The notes under the pieces are model-generated. The model saw nothing but the letters and a program-made list of their open reading frames with translations. It ran no database searches and was not told the origin of the DNA. A DNA stretch of 64,000 bases from positions 19,672,136 through 19,736,135 of the forward strand of contig NC_083608.1 in NCBI RefSeq assembly GCF_029168945.1. Direction: 5' to 3'. Of the stretch, positions 9,995 to 21,600 are shown piece after piece. Origin of the DNA: Cannabis sativa (taxonomy: Eukaryota > Streptophyta > Magnoliopsida > Rosales > Cannabaceae). The stretch's first letter is position 1. Each line of letters opens with the position of its first letter. The translations under genes were made by a program, and so were the position numbers.

Positions 9995-12860
9995 TAAAAG
10001 ATAAAAGTAGCTATAATTAATTAATATTCATCAACTTTCTCAAGGCCATATGATAACCACATTTTATCCAAATATAAAAATTTATTATGAGCTCTGATCT
10101 CCACATCACAAGTTATAAAGCATATACATATTATTCAACTAATATTTTATTTTGCACAACACGTATTATTATGTCTCTTTTCTCTTCTCTCCATATATAA
10201 TACATATATTTTAAGAGTTTTTTTCTTTAAAAATAAATGTTTTTCTTTTCCCACAAAAAAAAAAAAACTTCATATTTATGAATAGATATATTTTCTCTTC
10301 CATTCATATTAGCTTCAATATCATATTGGCTCCCATTTTCTTATTCGTTTATTTGTTTTTTATTTTAGGAAAACCTCACTACCACTACTGTCTTATTCCT
10401 CATTCAAAAATCTTGTTTGGCATGACCTTAAATGACTCCTCAACCATTCAACTGAGAATCTTCAATTCACCAAACACGCCCTTACCTTATTCACCAAATA
10501 CAAAATATTTATATTATTAAAAACGAAAATTAATAGGACCATAACTCCCACGTCATAAAAAAACATATAACAAATCAAATATATATTAATTTGGGCATTT
10601 ATAATACTAAGATAAGAAATAGAAGAAAATCCAAAATTCGCAAAACGTGCCCTCTCCCTGCCTCTATTTACTTTTTTATTTTTATTTTATTAAACTCAAT
10701 TTCTTGGCCATACATAAAAGGTCGGTCGATTTTATTAGTTTTTCATCAACTAATTTATTTTTTCTTTTTAAAGCAGTTTTCAACTATAAAAGGAAGAAAA
10801 AAAAAAGCCTCGGGCGGGCAATGAAGTGGGCCATATCTGACGTGTCATATTAACTGTACAACTAATAAAAGAAAGGTTACGCGCCCAAAGAGCGAGTAAC
10901 GTTTACTATAATAATCGGGTGCAGTAAAGTACGCGGTAAGATTGTTGTGACATGTACTTTTATTTTTTTGGATTTGGGGAGGAGAAAACTTTTGCTGTAG
11001 GACTCTTACTGTGTGCCACGTGTCAAATATATGGAAAGGTATGTACATAAATTGGTAATAGAAAGAAGGGGATTTATGTAGTCCCTCACTTTTGATTTGA
11101 AGTGTGAGATCCCTCACATAAGACAAATTTTATTTACTATAGTTTCAGGTTAATTTTTTACTTTTGACCGTTTATAACAAGTTTGGTGACTGTTTTCAAT
11201 AGTTATATTGAGAAATGAATTATTTTTATATTGATTTATTTTTTTGTTTTTAAATGACATTTAATTTTGAGGGATAAAATTGTCAATTTAGTTTTTTCTA
11301 TTGTTTGGAGAATTGTATGGATAACAAGGAAAAATGTATCTTCAAAGAAGAAAATTGTATTATTGAATTGTGTGAGTTCTTCAAGAATATTTAATCAAAC
11401 TAGAGTGATTACTCCAAAATTTCTACTGCAAATATATATATATATAAAAATAAATATATTTTGCTAAGAAGGAAAACAAAATTATATTTAATATTACGGA
11501 TATATTGAAGCAACAATATATATCTCATAATTGAAGAGACTAAAAAAATTAATTTTTAATTGATAATCGGATTTGTTCACAAATTGATTTAGTTGGATAT
11601 ATATATTTTTCTCGAACCTATTATTTTATTTAAAAAAATCTCAAAATCAAACCAGACTAATTAAATGCTTAAATAAAACTAAATCAACTTAAAAATAAAT
11701 TGGTTTAGTTTGAAACCATATTTGTAGTTCATAATTGCTCTTATTTTTTAAGTAATTATTCTTTTTTTTACTAAATATTTTATTTTTAAAAATTATAATA
11801 CATAAATATTAGCAATAAAAATATATCTTCAAAATAATATTAAGCCAATATCAATATATAGCTTAAAATTGTTCCCAGATATCAATATTTTATAAATAAA
11901 AAATATTAAGCAATGAAAAATATATATGGAAATATTGGTACTAGAACTTCATGGATATGTCAGAGGTATTTTCAATATCAACAGAAATTTAAGAAAATTT
12001 ATAAATATCCTAAATATTTGTCTAACAATATGAAAAATATTGATATAACACGCAAATGCACGTATTACTTTTACAAATAACTCGAATAAAGTTTGATTGT
12101 TTCCACGAGATTTGTAGCTAAGTACCAATTAATTAAATTCTTATTTCTATTTGACAATCAAAAATTAGATTTTAAACTAACAAAGAAAAAACAAAAATTG
12201 AAAAATAAAAGCAAAAAACAAGATTTGAAAAAAGATTGAAATTCATATTCATACATTGTAACGGTACAAGAGAACTAAGGTAATACGTTGTGGATAAAAT
12301 GGTCAGGAACTATAAGAAACAGTTGCTAATACGTTTTACTGATGCACGTCACTCGGTGCGAGAAATTTTGATTCAGATTGTTGATGTAGTTTGGATCTTG
12401 GTAAAAGTATTGTATATAAGAAAGATTATATATAACAGGACCAACATGCAATTAGCCTGTCTTTACTATAAGGATCAGCTTAAATTAGCCAAAATTCTCA
12501 GAAATCATGAACTCTTGTTCATGTTATTAGATTTTTTGATTCACTTGTTAAAATCCTTTAGAGACAAGATTCATAACTTTTATTTTGGGAGTCTAATAAT
12601 GTAGATGGCTAGGAACTTGATTTGTTCCCTTTAAGTGTTAATTTTGGGACTGAAAAGCTATGCACAAATTTAGATCGTAAAGTAGATTTTACTAGTCAGT
12701 TAATGCTAAATGATAAAGAGGTAATTAGAAGGGTGAAATAGTAATTTGACAAATTCCAATTATGAACCAATACAAGGAGGGTGAACTACTGGTATTGATT
12801 ATATCAATGGACACTGTAAGTAACTCACTAAATATAAGTAATCAATATATGTAAAGAGCT
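9995..12860. other. AT-rich intergenic DNA, no gene supported
   Basis: Only short ORFs with no recognisable domains occur, all typical of random AT-rich sequence. G-box-like words appear near 10556 (CCACGTCA) and 11016 (GCCACGTGTC), and poly-purine runs occur around 10795. No splice-consistent coding pattern was seen on either strand, including the open stretch at 12290-12604. Confidence 0.5.
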
Positions 12861-13319
12861 GACTATTGGGTTCCTTAAAAGGTATTGTGCTCGTGCATCA
12901 AAGCAGTTGGACAATAGAGGACCATCATTCGTACAGGGCACGTGTTGCCAAAAGGTTTAACCTTGAAAAATAAATTCCTGAAATAAGCGTCTAAAAAGGT
13001 GTAGGGGGTGTGCGCACTACCATGGTCTGACACAGGGAACAAGATCTGACCGTGTCAGAAAAATCATAACCGTCGCTCGGCAATCCGGGTATATCCTCAC
13101 GGTAGATGTCCGCATCTCTTTTGGGCGATCAACGTCCGTGATAGGCCTTTCGAGTAACCTTCTGGGTATCACTTTAGGCCAAATTCGATCATGGGCACTC
13201 CAAAACTCGGAGTAGGGGTAAGCCTTCCATGCCTAGGATGGCATGCTGAGGCTAAATAAATCTCCGTGAATCCTTTGGCCTTAATTTATTCTAGATTCCC
13301 GGGGCCTCTCCATGATTTA

Positions 13320-14029
13320 TTAATTAAAAGACTTTATTAAGTCTAATTAATAAATAAGTTAAATAGCAATTTTATTTGATAATTAATTTTAATTATTAAA
13401 TAAATAGTTTTGACATTTAAAAAATTGAAATTAGAAGGTATTTGTGAAAGAAAAGATAAATTATTGAAGAAAATGGCAAAATTCTCACTAGTGGGGCCCA
13501 TTATATGATCGACCACTTAAGGAGAATTTTTGGTCAATTTTTATCATTTTTTAATGTCATATAATTAAATATAACCCTAGGAGAAATCCTATATAAGGAA
13601 TAAGATGGCTCTCATTCTATCCAACCTATTATTCTAATTTTTTTAACTTTGTGAGACAACTAGAGACGTGAGAGTCTCCTTCAATAGAATTCGAATCTCC
13701 CTCTCTCTCCTTCTTCTTTATTTTCGAGCATTATAGTGAAAGAGTACATGCCCACCCATAGCAATTTAAGTACTCAATCATAGTGTGTACGACTATGAAG
13801 AATCCAACACTTGAAGGAGAATCGAGCTCAGATCTTGATAATACTCTATGATAGAAAGGAACAAGGGTTAGAGATCTGAGTGAAAGGAGACATATTATTT
13901 CGTTGCAACCAATGTAAGGTTTCCTTAACTTTAAATGTGTTTAATTCCATTGTTTTAGAGAATTCATATTTAGAGTGTTAATCAACATGCATGTTAGTAA
14001 ATCTAGATCCTGATAAAATATTTCCAACA
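13320..14029 (+). mobile_element. LTR 3' portion (copia-like)
   Basis: This resembles the LTR that begins at 62526. Both have a TTAATGYCATATAATT stretch, then AACCCTAG and a TATA-like box (TATATAAGG here), followed by a pyrimidine-rich stretch. It ends TATTTCCAACA, a usual LTR end. The LTR start could not be fixed; candidate starts near 12790 and 12864 lack a matching 5-bp duplication. The moderately GC-rich block at 12940-13310 may belong to the same LTR. It sits in what reads as an intron, just downstream of the splice donor of the exon at 14062. Confidence 0.5.
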
Positions 14030-14061
14030 AGGAGACCATCCATAAAAGCAAGAAGTATTAC

Positions 14062-14984
14062 CTCGGGGAGCCCCTTCTTCAACCACGGCGACTTCCCGAG
14101 TGGTTACATTATTTAAATAATAGATGCAAGCGATGTAGTCGCGGTCCTCTTCATCCTCAGGCACTGGAACTTGCTGCCATGTAGGGTACTTGGGGTCCTT
14201 ATAGCCATTAGGGCTGAACATCGGGCGGGTTTACCGGGTTTCGGGTTGGTGGGTTTTGGGTTGGCGGGTTTCGGGTTCACGGGTTTCGGGTTCAAAAAAT
14301 TGAAACCGAACTCGGACCCGAATAAGGCATGGGTTGGTGGGTTGGCGGGTCACGGGTTGGCGGGTTTCGGTTGGTCGGGTTTAGGGGGTTGGCGGGTTGA
14401 CCCAGTCAACTCGGTCAACTCTTTAAAAAAAATTAATTTTTTATTCAAATAATTATTTTTTTTATTATTTTTTTATTTATGAAATTAAGCATATATAATA
14501 TAACAATGTGTTCATATTATCTACTATTGAAGAAAAAATACATTAATCAATCCAACCAACAAACAAACAACCTATTTATCAAAGATTCAAATCAAACTTC
14601 ATATTCATGTTCATGAATCATGATAAAAGTGAAAACTAAAATATTTCCAAATACATCCATATCCAATATCCATAGTTCATAAAAATCTAAAGTCCATATT
14701 ATATATATATATAAAAAGAGTAATAAAAGAAATATATATAATATATTTATAAACCGGGTTGGCGGGCGGGTTCGCGGGTTCAACCCGAAACCCGGTACCC
14801 CTAAAATCTCAACCCGCCAACCCACCTGAAGGGTACCGGGTTGAACCCAACCCGCCCGAAACTTTTTAATTTTTTTTTTTCGGGTTCACCAGTTTGGGTT
14901 CGGGCGGGTTGTTCGGGTTCGGGTCAAACCCGTTCAAAATGTTCAGCCCTAATAGCCATGGTGCATTGATCTTTGCCGAGAAGA
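14062..14984 (-). pseudogene. Orphan exon of unknown gene, split by a hAT element
   Basis: Ignoring the hAT element at 14209-14951 and one copy of its duplication, the minus strand reads as a 172-nt exon. The acceptor CTGCAG precedes 14984 and the donor GAG|GTAATA lies after 14062. The translation begins SSRQRSMHHGYKDPKY and continues through the acidic segment PEDEEDRDYIACIYYLNN to EEGAPR. The low stop density, charged composition and good splice sites suggest a genuine or captured exon. I do not recognise the protein family. No neighbouring exon was found within the window, so this is either a gene relic or a fragment carried by a transposon. Confidence 0.4.
14209..14951. mobile_element. 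Non-autonomous hAT transposon inside an exon
   Basis: Perfect 8-bp target duplication ATAGCCAT at 14201-14208 and 14952-14959. The terminal inverted repeats are TAGGGCTGAACAT and its complement ATG(T)TCAGCCCTA. The subterminal regions are dense in GGGTTCGGG/GGCGGGTT words on the left and their complements on the right. The interior is AT-rich and has no transposase. Confidence 0.9.
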
Positions 14985-15792
14985 CTGCAGGATTTCAAGT
15001 TATTGTCATGAAGCAAGAAATCAGCTGCTCGTAAGCCAAAATTCTATCACAAGATTAGGGCTTAGTAATTATGAGTGTATAGTACAAATTCAATGAATTA
15101 CTCAAATATGAGCAAGGTGAGACAAAACAAACACATTACAAAATTACAGTTAAATATTCAACAAACAAATAAAATTAAAGTTTATGTTTTTTTAAATAAA
15201 AAGTTAAAGTTAAAGTTAATTAAAGTTAATTACATTTATTTTAATATTAATTTATGTTTATTTTGCTAAAAAAACACCGCAATTTTTTATTTAATAATAT
15301 CACCAAATTATTAAGTATCTACTATTATGTAAAATTATATATGAGAAAGGAAGATATAAATTCAAATAAGAACAAATTTGTGTCTAAACAATTAATCCAT
15401 GCTTAAAAATGACAAATATTAATACTATTCAATATTTAATAAAAAAAAGTACATATTCTCCAAAATTTTCAATAGGTTGCCTATCTTATACAAAAGTCTT
15501 ACCCTTGAAACATTCTCAACCATTAGATCTAACTTTTTGCTTTTTCAAAAATAATTAATGGTTGAAAATACATAGAGGAATCACACACCACAAAATAAAG
15601 TGAAGTATTACATAATTAGCCTAGAAAGAAACCCCACCTCACCTGAACTAATAAACCAGAGGACACAGTACCTGGGCTGTCCACATGTGAATGTTTTGAA
15701 GGAATTTGTCAATTATAACACTTTTGCCAATTTTATCTAAGAACAATTACTAGATTTGCTTTTTTATTTTTGTGATTAGAGCATCTCCCAAT

Positions 15793-16475
15793 TAGGAGTG
15801 ATAAACAGTCGGTTTGGTTGGTTTTCTACACAGAAAAAAATTCAAAATTTTGTTTTTGATTTTCATGATAATAATTCGAAAACCAACCGATCATTATATA
15901 AATGTAAAAAAACTAACTGTTATAATCTACAGTTTGGTCGTTTAAACCGACCAAACCGAGCTTTTTTTTTTAAACAAAAATTAAATTTACTATAATTATT
16001 TGGAAACTAAAAAATTAAAGTAATACATCAAATATCATATAATTTAAAAATAACTTTTTTAATTAAATAAATAATGTAAAATATATATATTTTTTTTTAA
16101 TTTGCTCAAATTATTTGTGCTACTAATTGGTAATGAGCTATATTAAAAACTCCTATTAATATATGAATGTGTGTATATATAAAATAAAGCAATGAATACT
16201 TGAGATTTCAAATAAAAAAAAATAACAAGTAAAACTAGTTTAATAAAATTGTATATTAAATATGTACAAAAATAATTATATTATATATGCATAGTGTATA
16301 ATATATATGTTCGGTCGATTTTTAGTTTAATCGGTCGGTTTGCCATTAACACTAAAACCGACCGTGCAAAGGCAGTTTTAACTAAAGGCGGTTGTTTTAC
16401 TTTTTCGATTTTTTCGGTATTCAGACGGTTGGTGTACTCGGTTGGTTAGTTTTTTGGAGTTTTTGCTCACCCCTA
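15793..16475. mobile_element. Non-autonomous hAT transposon
   Basis: Ends TAGGAGTGA and its complement-like TCACCCCTA, with subterminal CGGTTTGGT words on the left and their inverted versions on the right. The flanking 8-mers CTCCCAAT (15785-15792) and CTCTCACG (16476-16483) match at only 5 of 8 positions, so the insertion is old or the assignment approximate. It belongs to the same general family as the elements at 14209 and 16981. Confidence 0.65.
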
Positions 16476-16882
16476 CTCTCACGTATATATTAAATTTGGT
16501 GTTATATTGTTATTAGATTTTTAGTGTAAAAAATTATTTTTACTCTACTGGTAACACCAAAATTTATATTAACAAAATCTTTTTTATTATTATATTATTT
16601 TTATATAAAATAAAATAATATTTTCAATATTATATTAATATATTAAAATCACTACAATTATAATATTTAATTAATGATTTAAATAAACATACTAATTAAT
16701 TTATAGATAATAATATTGTAAAATCATTAAAATTTAATAAATTAAAATATAATATTGCAATAACAAAAATAATACATTAAGAAAAAATATTACATTAATG
16801 AAGAAGATGTAATAATTTTACTTAAATCATGAAAATAATAATAATTTATGGTATTTACATTTAAATTTACACAATAAATTAA

Positions 16883-17807
16883 AGGTATTTTTACAATGCA
16901 CCCCTTCAAAATAGGTCTATCGGTCTACCCTTATCTATTTCGGTATCTATTATTTTTTTAGTTTTCATAGTCGTATACGTTAGGGCTGAGCATTGGTCGG
17001 TTTGGTCAGTTTTTTTCTATATAAAAATCCAGAATTCAATTTTTAGTCTGGATTGTTGCAATCCAAAAACTGACCAACCAATCGAGAACATGTCTTAAAA
17101 CTGACTATTTTGAACTTTGGTTTGGTCAGTTTAAATCACCCAAATCGAATTTCTTTCTCTTTTCTTTAAAATACGATCTAATTTATTCTGTAAGCACATT
17201 GTTCTACATTCTACAACTACAACCATATAAATTTAATTGTTCAAAAACTAATTGTCGTATTCTTTCAACTTTAATACTAATAAATAATATTATATTAGTA
17301 TATATTATGAGTAACTACACCACACAAAGTAAAAAAAAAAACTTAAAATTAGTATATATGTATAATGGTCAGTTTCAGTTTTTTCGATCGATTTTAGTTT
17401 TTTCAGTCGGTTTATTACCTAAAAAAAAAACTGACCGTTCAATGACAGTTTTAACCGTTAGTGGTTTTTTCAATTTCCAGTTCAGCCAGTTTCGGTTCCA
17501 GTGGTGTTCGGCAGGTTAGTTTGAACGACTTTTTCGGTTTTCTAAATTTCATGCTCAGTCCTAGTATACTTTATAGTTGCTTAAGATATCCTCCAAAATT
17601 TTGAGAAATTCAGAATAATTTATAATATAGAATGCAATGTTCAAACAATTAATTTCACACGCGTATAAGATAAAAGAATCACACGTGCAACAGACAATTT
17701 AAACCTTATTTTCAGAGTGTTAAATTTTTTTGAATTTATCAAAATTTTACAGGATGTCTTAAATAACTAAAATGTACACAACTATGTAAAAAATTAGACT
17801 AGAAAAG
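16883..17807. mobile_element. Mutator-type MITE remnant, interrupted
   Basis: It starts with a terminal repeat containing TACAATGCACCCCTTCAAAA, close to the repeat of the MITE at 62062-62480. Its inner part after 17564 (ACACGCGTATAAGATAAA, then TTTTACAGGATGTCTTAAAT) also matches that element's interior. It is interrupted by the hAT at 16981-17563 and truncated at 17808 by an LTR. The right terminus was not found. Confidence 0.6.
16981..17563. mobile_element. Non-autonomous hAT transposon
   Basis: 8-bp flanks GTATACGT (16973-16980) and GTATACTT (17564-17571) match at 7 of 8 positions. The termini are TAGGGCTGAGCAT and its complement ATGCTCAGTCCTA. Subterminal GGTCGGTTTGGTCAG words recur in inverted form. 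No transposase is present. Confidence 0.85.
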
Positions 17808-18057
17808 TGTAACGCCCTATCCTATAGGGACGCCACGTGTGTGATTTTATAAACTAATTTAATACTAATAGATTAACTAATTATTAAAACTGTGATGATA
17901 TTAAAAACTTGACTAAAATAAAACACTAAAAACGGACATCATAACAGTATTAAAAACGTGTTCTTGGGATCCTTGTTATAAAAGGTTTACCAAAAAGACT
18001 ATATACGATAACAATTCAAAATACAAATCAATATACACAACAGATATAATCCAAAAC
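17808..18057. mobile_element. Gypsy-type LTR remnant, left part
   Basis: It begins TGTAACGCCCTATCCTA, matching the start of the gypsy LTRs at 35185 and 42125, and is followed by an ACGCCACGTGTG block. It is interrupted at 18058 by the copia element and resumes after 25690. The LTR appears to have inserted into the Mutator MITE that starts at 16883. Confidence 0.55.
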
Positions 18058-18565
18058 TATTAGAATATTTTATTTATGAAAATTATTTTCTAATTAAGGA
18101 AATGATTTTCTGTTTAAGGAAATAAATAAATAATTGATTTTCTGATAAATGAATATTTTATATTCATTGAATCTGGACAAAATCAATTATGTAATATTCT
18201 ATATATGGTCAGATTTCTATATTCATTACCTGATTTGATTTCCTGAATTAATGGTCAAAATATTCTGACAATTAATGTGGCGCAGATACTGATGGAGTAT
18301 CTCACCTATAAATATAGGGTCTCGGTCCCCGAGCTCCTCACTCATTCTGAATTCATTCAGCAAATTCTATTTAAAGAGAGTTGAGAGAGCGAGGAAGCCC
18401 GAACTCCAATACCGAAGCTATCGCAGGGATTGAAGCTCAAAGATCAATGACTGGAGGTATATCGATCCTTTCATTGCATATATTATTGATATGATTACAG
18501 TTTGTTTTCTGCATTTCATATCGTTTGTATATGCTATATTACATACACTACATTATAGTCTAACA
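18058..18565 (+). repeat. Copia 5' LTR
   Basis: 508 bp, starting TATTAGA and ending TCTAACA. A perfect inverted terminus would start TGTTAGA, so the usual TG is TA here and in the partner LTR. A TATA-like box (CTATAAATATAGGG) lies near 18307 and is followed by a CT-rich start region. Confidence 0.93.
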
Positions 18566-18567
18566 GT

Positions 18568-18579
18568 TGGTATCAGAGC
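18568..18579 (+). other. Copia primer-binding site
   Basis: TGGTATCAGAGC, the standard complement of the plant initiator tRNA-Met 3' end, two bases inside the 5' LTR. It primes minus-strand DNA synthesis. Confidence 0.93.
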
Positions 18580-18599
18580 GGTTTTATCTCTGCCTTGAT

Positions 18600-18945
18600 T
18601 TTATTTGAGTTTCATATATATATACATATATACACTATTCATATATATATATATTTGTTTCGTTCGGTTCGTGTATATATATACTCATATTCATATAATT
18701 CTAAATATATATATTTTTTCATACGTATATACATATATATATCTTTATTCATACTGTTTATATATATATTATATACTTATACACGTACTGTATATATATT
18801 TTTTTATTTTTCAGTATATTTACGTGTATATATGTTTATATATATTGTATATTATATATATGCTTTATCGCATAATATATTAATAATATTCATTTTCATT
18901 TATGTGATATATACATGCATATATATAACATAAAGTTATCGGTGT
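18600..18945 (+). repeat. TA-rich microsatellite in copia leader
   Basis: About 345 bp dominated by TATATA, CATATA and TATTCATA words. Long open frames occur here on the plus strand only because the repeat lacks stops in some frames. The encoded Ile/Tyr-rich peptides are not credible proteins. Confidence 0.75.
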
Positions 18946-19325
18946 AAAGTTTATTTTTTCCGTTTTTCATTTTTATTTTTCGGTGTTTATTTCGAATTCT
19001 ATATACATTACTATATTCGTATAGTATTATAGATCGATCTAAGCATTGAAAATCCATTGAAAAACTTAAAGATGGAAAAAAATTTCAGTTAAAATTTTTT
19101 CGGACCCGATTAACTTCGTGATATTAAAGTTTATATTTTTTCGTGTTTTCGTACATAAAATCTATGTGGATCTCTTTATTATTTGATTTAGAACATTTTA
19201 GATTTGAAAACACGCATTTTGGTCGTCGAATTTGTCTATTCCGATCGGGTTTGGGTCGGGTTCGACGGACCCGCGTGCAGAAAAACGGGTAAAAATCGAC
19301 CCGATTTGGATGAAGAAGACGACGC

Positions 19326-19593
19326 AAACGACACGTCGTTTGTCAAAAAATGACGTGTCGTTTGAAACCTACGTTGCAACTGTCGTTCGTTGTAAACGAC
19401 ATGTCGTTTTTCACAATATGAAAAATGACATGTCGTTTTTCCGTCTTGTGAAGCAGTCTTTCAGGAGAGAAACGACGTGTCGTTTTTCCCGTTGTGAAAA
19501 AACGACGTGTCGTTTTTCTATGCATTTTCAATCCCCTTCAGATTGGCAGAAACGACGTGTCGTTTTGCATTTTGCAAAAACGACATGTCGTTT
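19326..19593. repeat. Array of eight 16-bp palindromes in copia leader
   Basis: Consensus AAACGAC-NN-GTCGTTT with central AC, GT or AT. Copies start at 19326, 19348, 19394, 19423, 19470, 19500, 19550 and 19578. Two (19348, 19423) have AAATGAC in the left arm. Spacing varies between 22 and 50 bases start to start, so this is not a simple tandem repeat. Confidence 0.9.
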
Positions 19594-20839
19594 ATATAGT
19601 GTGATTTTTCAAACAAAAAAAAAAGGAAAAAAATTCCGAATTTTTTATAATTTTTTTTATTTGGAATATTAATTATTTTCTTATTTTTGTGTTAATTTAG
19701 TCAATAAATTGCATTTAGTTAATTTTCTATTTTTGTTTAATACATATATCTAGTATAAATTGAAAATAGAAATTTGTTTAATTTGGTAATTTATTACATG
19801 ATTTATTTAGACATGTAAAAATTGTGCTAATTTGTGCATTTAATTATATATTACCAAATATATGCAATTTATTGTCTAAATTAATTTTGAAAAAACAGCC
19901 ATTAATTTCATATTAAGGAATTAGCATTTAATTAATTATCATACATTAATTGTATTATTTTGTATTTATTTGACAAATTTATGTTTAATGCAATTAATTT
20001 AGATTTGTATGATTTAAATGCTATACATAAATTCCTTTTATAGTGCTAGATATATTTAGAAATATTCAAACATTAAGATAGGTTGAATATTTTATTTAGC
20101 AATTAAGTTTCATAAAACTTCATAAAATTATTCATAAAATATTTATAAAACTTTATAAAATGAATAAAATATGAATAAAACGTAAGTAATTTTGTGGTTT
20201 GACATAAGAAAACATGAACCTGGGACAAATGCTCATATCTAGAACGGTTTTTAATGATCTTCGGACGACCACACTAGGAGCACTAATCTCAGTGATTGTC
20301 TATTATGTTAATAACGAAATTACTTTTAGGTAGAGCCCAATACCTAATGTCTAAGTGAAAATATAATTTTAAATAATTAGGGAGTAGCCATAGCATCTTT
20401 AATTATATAAAATTATATATTAATTAAAATTCACCTTAATGGACAAAACTTGTAATTAATTATTTGGATATAATAATTTTACCCCACAGGGATTTTATTA
20501 TATTTTTATAATTAATTAGGATAATATATTAAGTTAAATTTTCTTAATTTACCTCACAGGGAGTTATGAGGATTTGATTTAATAGTGTTATCACAAATTT
20601 TAATTAAAGATAGATTTCATTCCTCCATTAATCTAATTAAATATTTCATTAAATCTATCATAAAGTTCATATAATTTTATTAGATTTAAAATTTAGCCCA
20701 CAGGCAATTTTAGATTGAATAAAATTTTCATCTCATCATGTTTCTACATTGGTAAAACATGAATTCATTAAAGCCTCAATTTTCTTTTAACATCTAAATT
20801 TGTAATCCTATTCTTGCAGCTATTTCATCCACCTCTAAA

Positions 20840-21600
20840 TATGCTGAAATCACTAGTGAAATCCCTGAGCTTAGGAGTGACAACTTCAAAATCTAGAAGG
20901 AATGAGTTCTTCTCCACCTAGCTTGCACTGACATGGACTATGCAATACGGAAAGATGAACCAGCTGCTATCACTGATACTAGCACTGCTGCTGAGATTGC
21001 ACTACGTGAAAAGTGGGAGCAATCTAATCGTCTTTGCATCATGTTCATTATGTCCAGAATTCTTATGGGAATGCGTGGATCGGTGGAGCCACTTGAGAAG
21101 GTGAAAGATTTTATCAAAGTGATGCATGAGCAATTTGACACTTCAGATAAATCTTTGTTCATCAACCTCATCCAAGAGTTCTCGTCCACAAAACTCACCG
21201 GTGTTAAAGGAGTTTGAGAACACATTTCTAAAATGAGGGACATCACTGCTCATTTGAAGAAACTCGATGTTATCATTCCTGATACCTTCCTGGTTCATTA
21301 CATCCTTCACAATCTTCCTCCACAGTATGGGCCTTTCAAAATTTCCTATAACACACATAAAGAAAAATGGACTATCAATGAATTGATGACCATGTGTGAA
21401 AGAGGAAGCCAGGCTCCTACAGGAGCAAGGAGAAAGTGTTCACCTGACCACTCAAACTAAGAAACGCAAACCATTCAAGAAGAACAAAGGGAAAAAGCCC
21501 ATGGCTCCCAAGGCTGCCATAAAGAAAGATTCCATCAAATGTTTCTTTTGTAAATAAAAGGGACATGCGAAAAAGGAGTGCAGCCAGTTCAAGAAATGGA
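20840..21600 (+). pseudogene. Copia gag (capsid/nucleocapsid), broken
   Basis: Structural protein that packages the retrotransposon RNA. Open segments at 20933-21217 and 21233-21460 share one frame, with stops between. Recognisable parts are the capsid-like core (LREKWEQSNRLCIMFI, ILHNLPPQYGPF, TINELMTMCE) and a nucleocapsid zinc knuckle near 21538-21580 (CFFCK, then GHAKKEC) interrupted by a stop. Two stops lie upstream of the core near 20894 and 20902. The frame changes between about 21440 and 21500. The protein cannot be made intact. Confidence 0.85.

Noticed and set aside
12290..12604. 104-residue plus-strand ORF in AT-rich DNA
   Set aside because: No domain, no splice or promoter context, and composition as expected by chance.
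18595..18933. Two overlapping plus-strand ORFs rich in Ile and Tyr
   Set aside because: They are by-products of a TA-rich microsatellite in the copia leader.
19232..19672. 146-residue plus-strand ORF across the palindrome array
   Set aside because: It lies in the untranslated leader before gag, has no domain, and its openness follows from the repeated stop-free palindrome.
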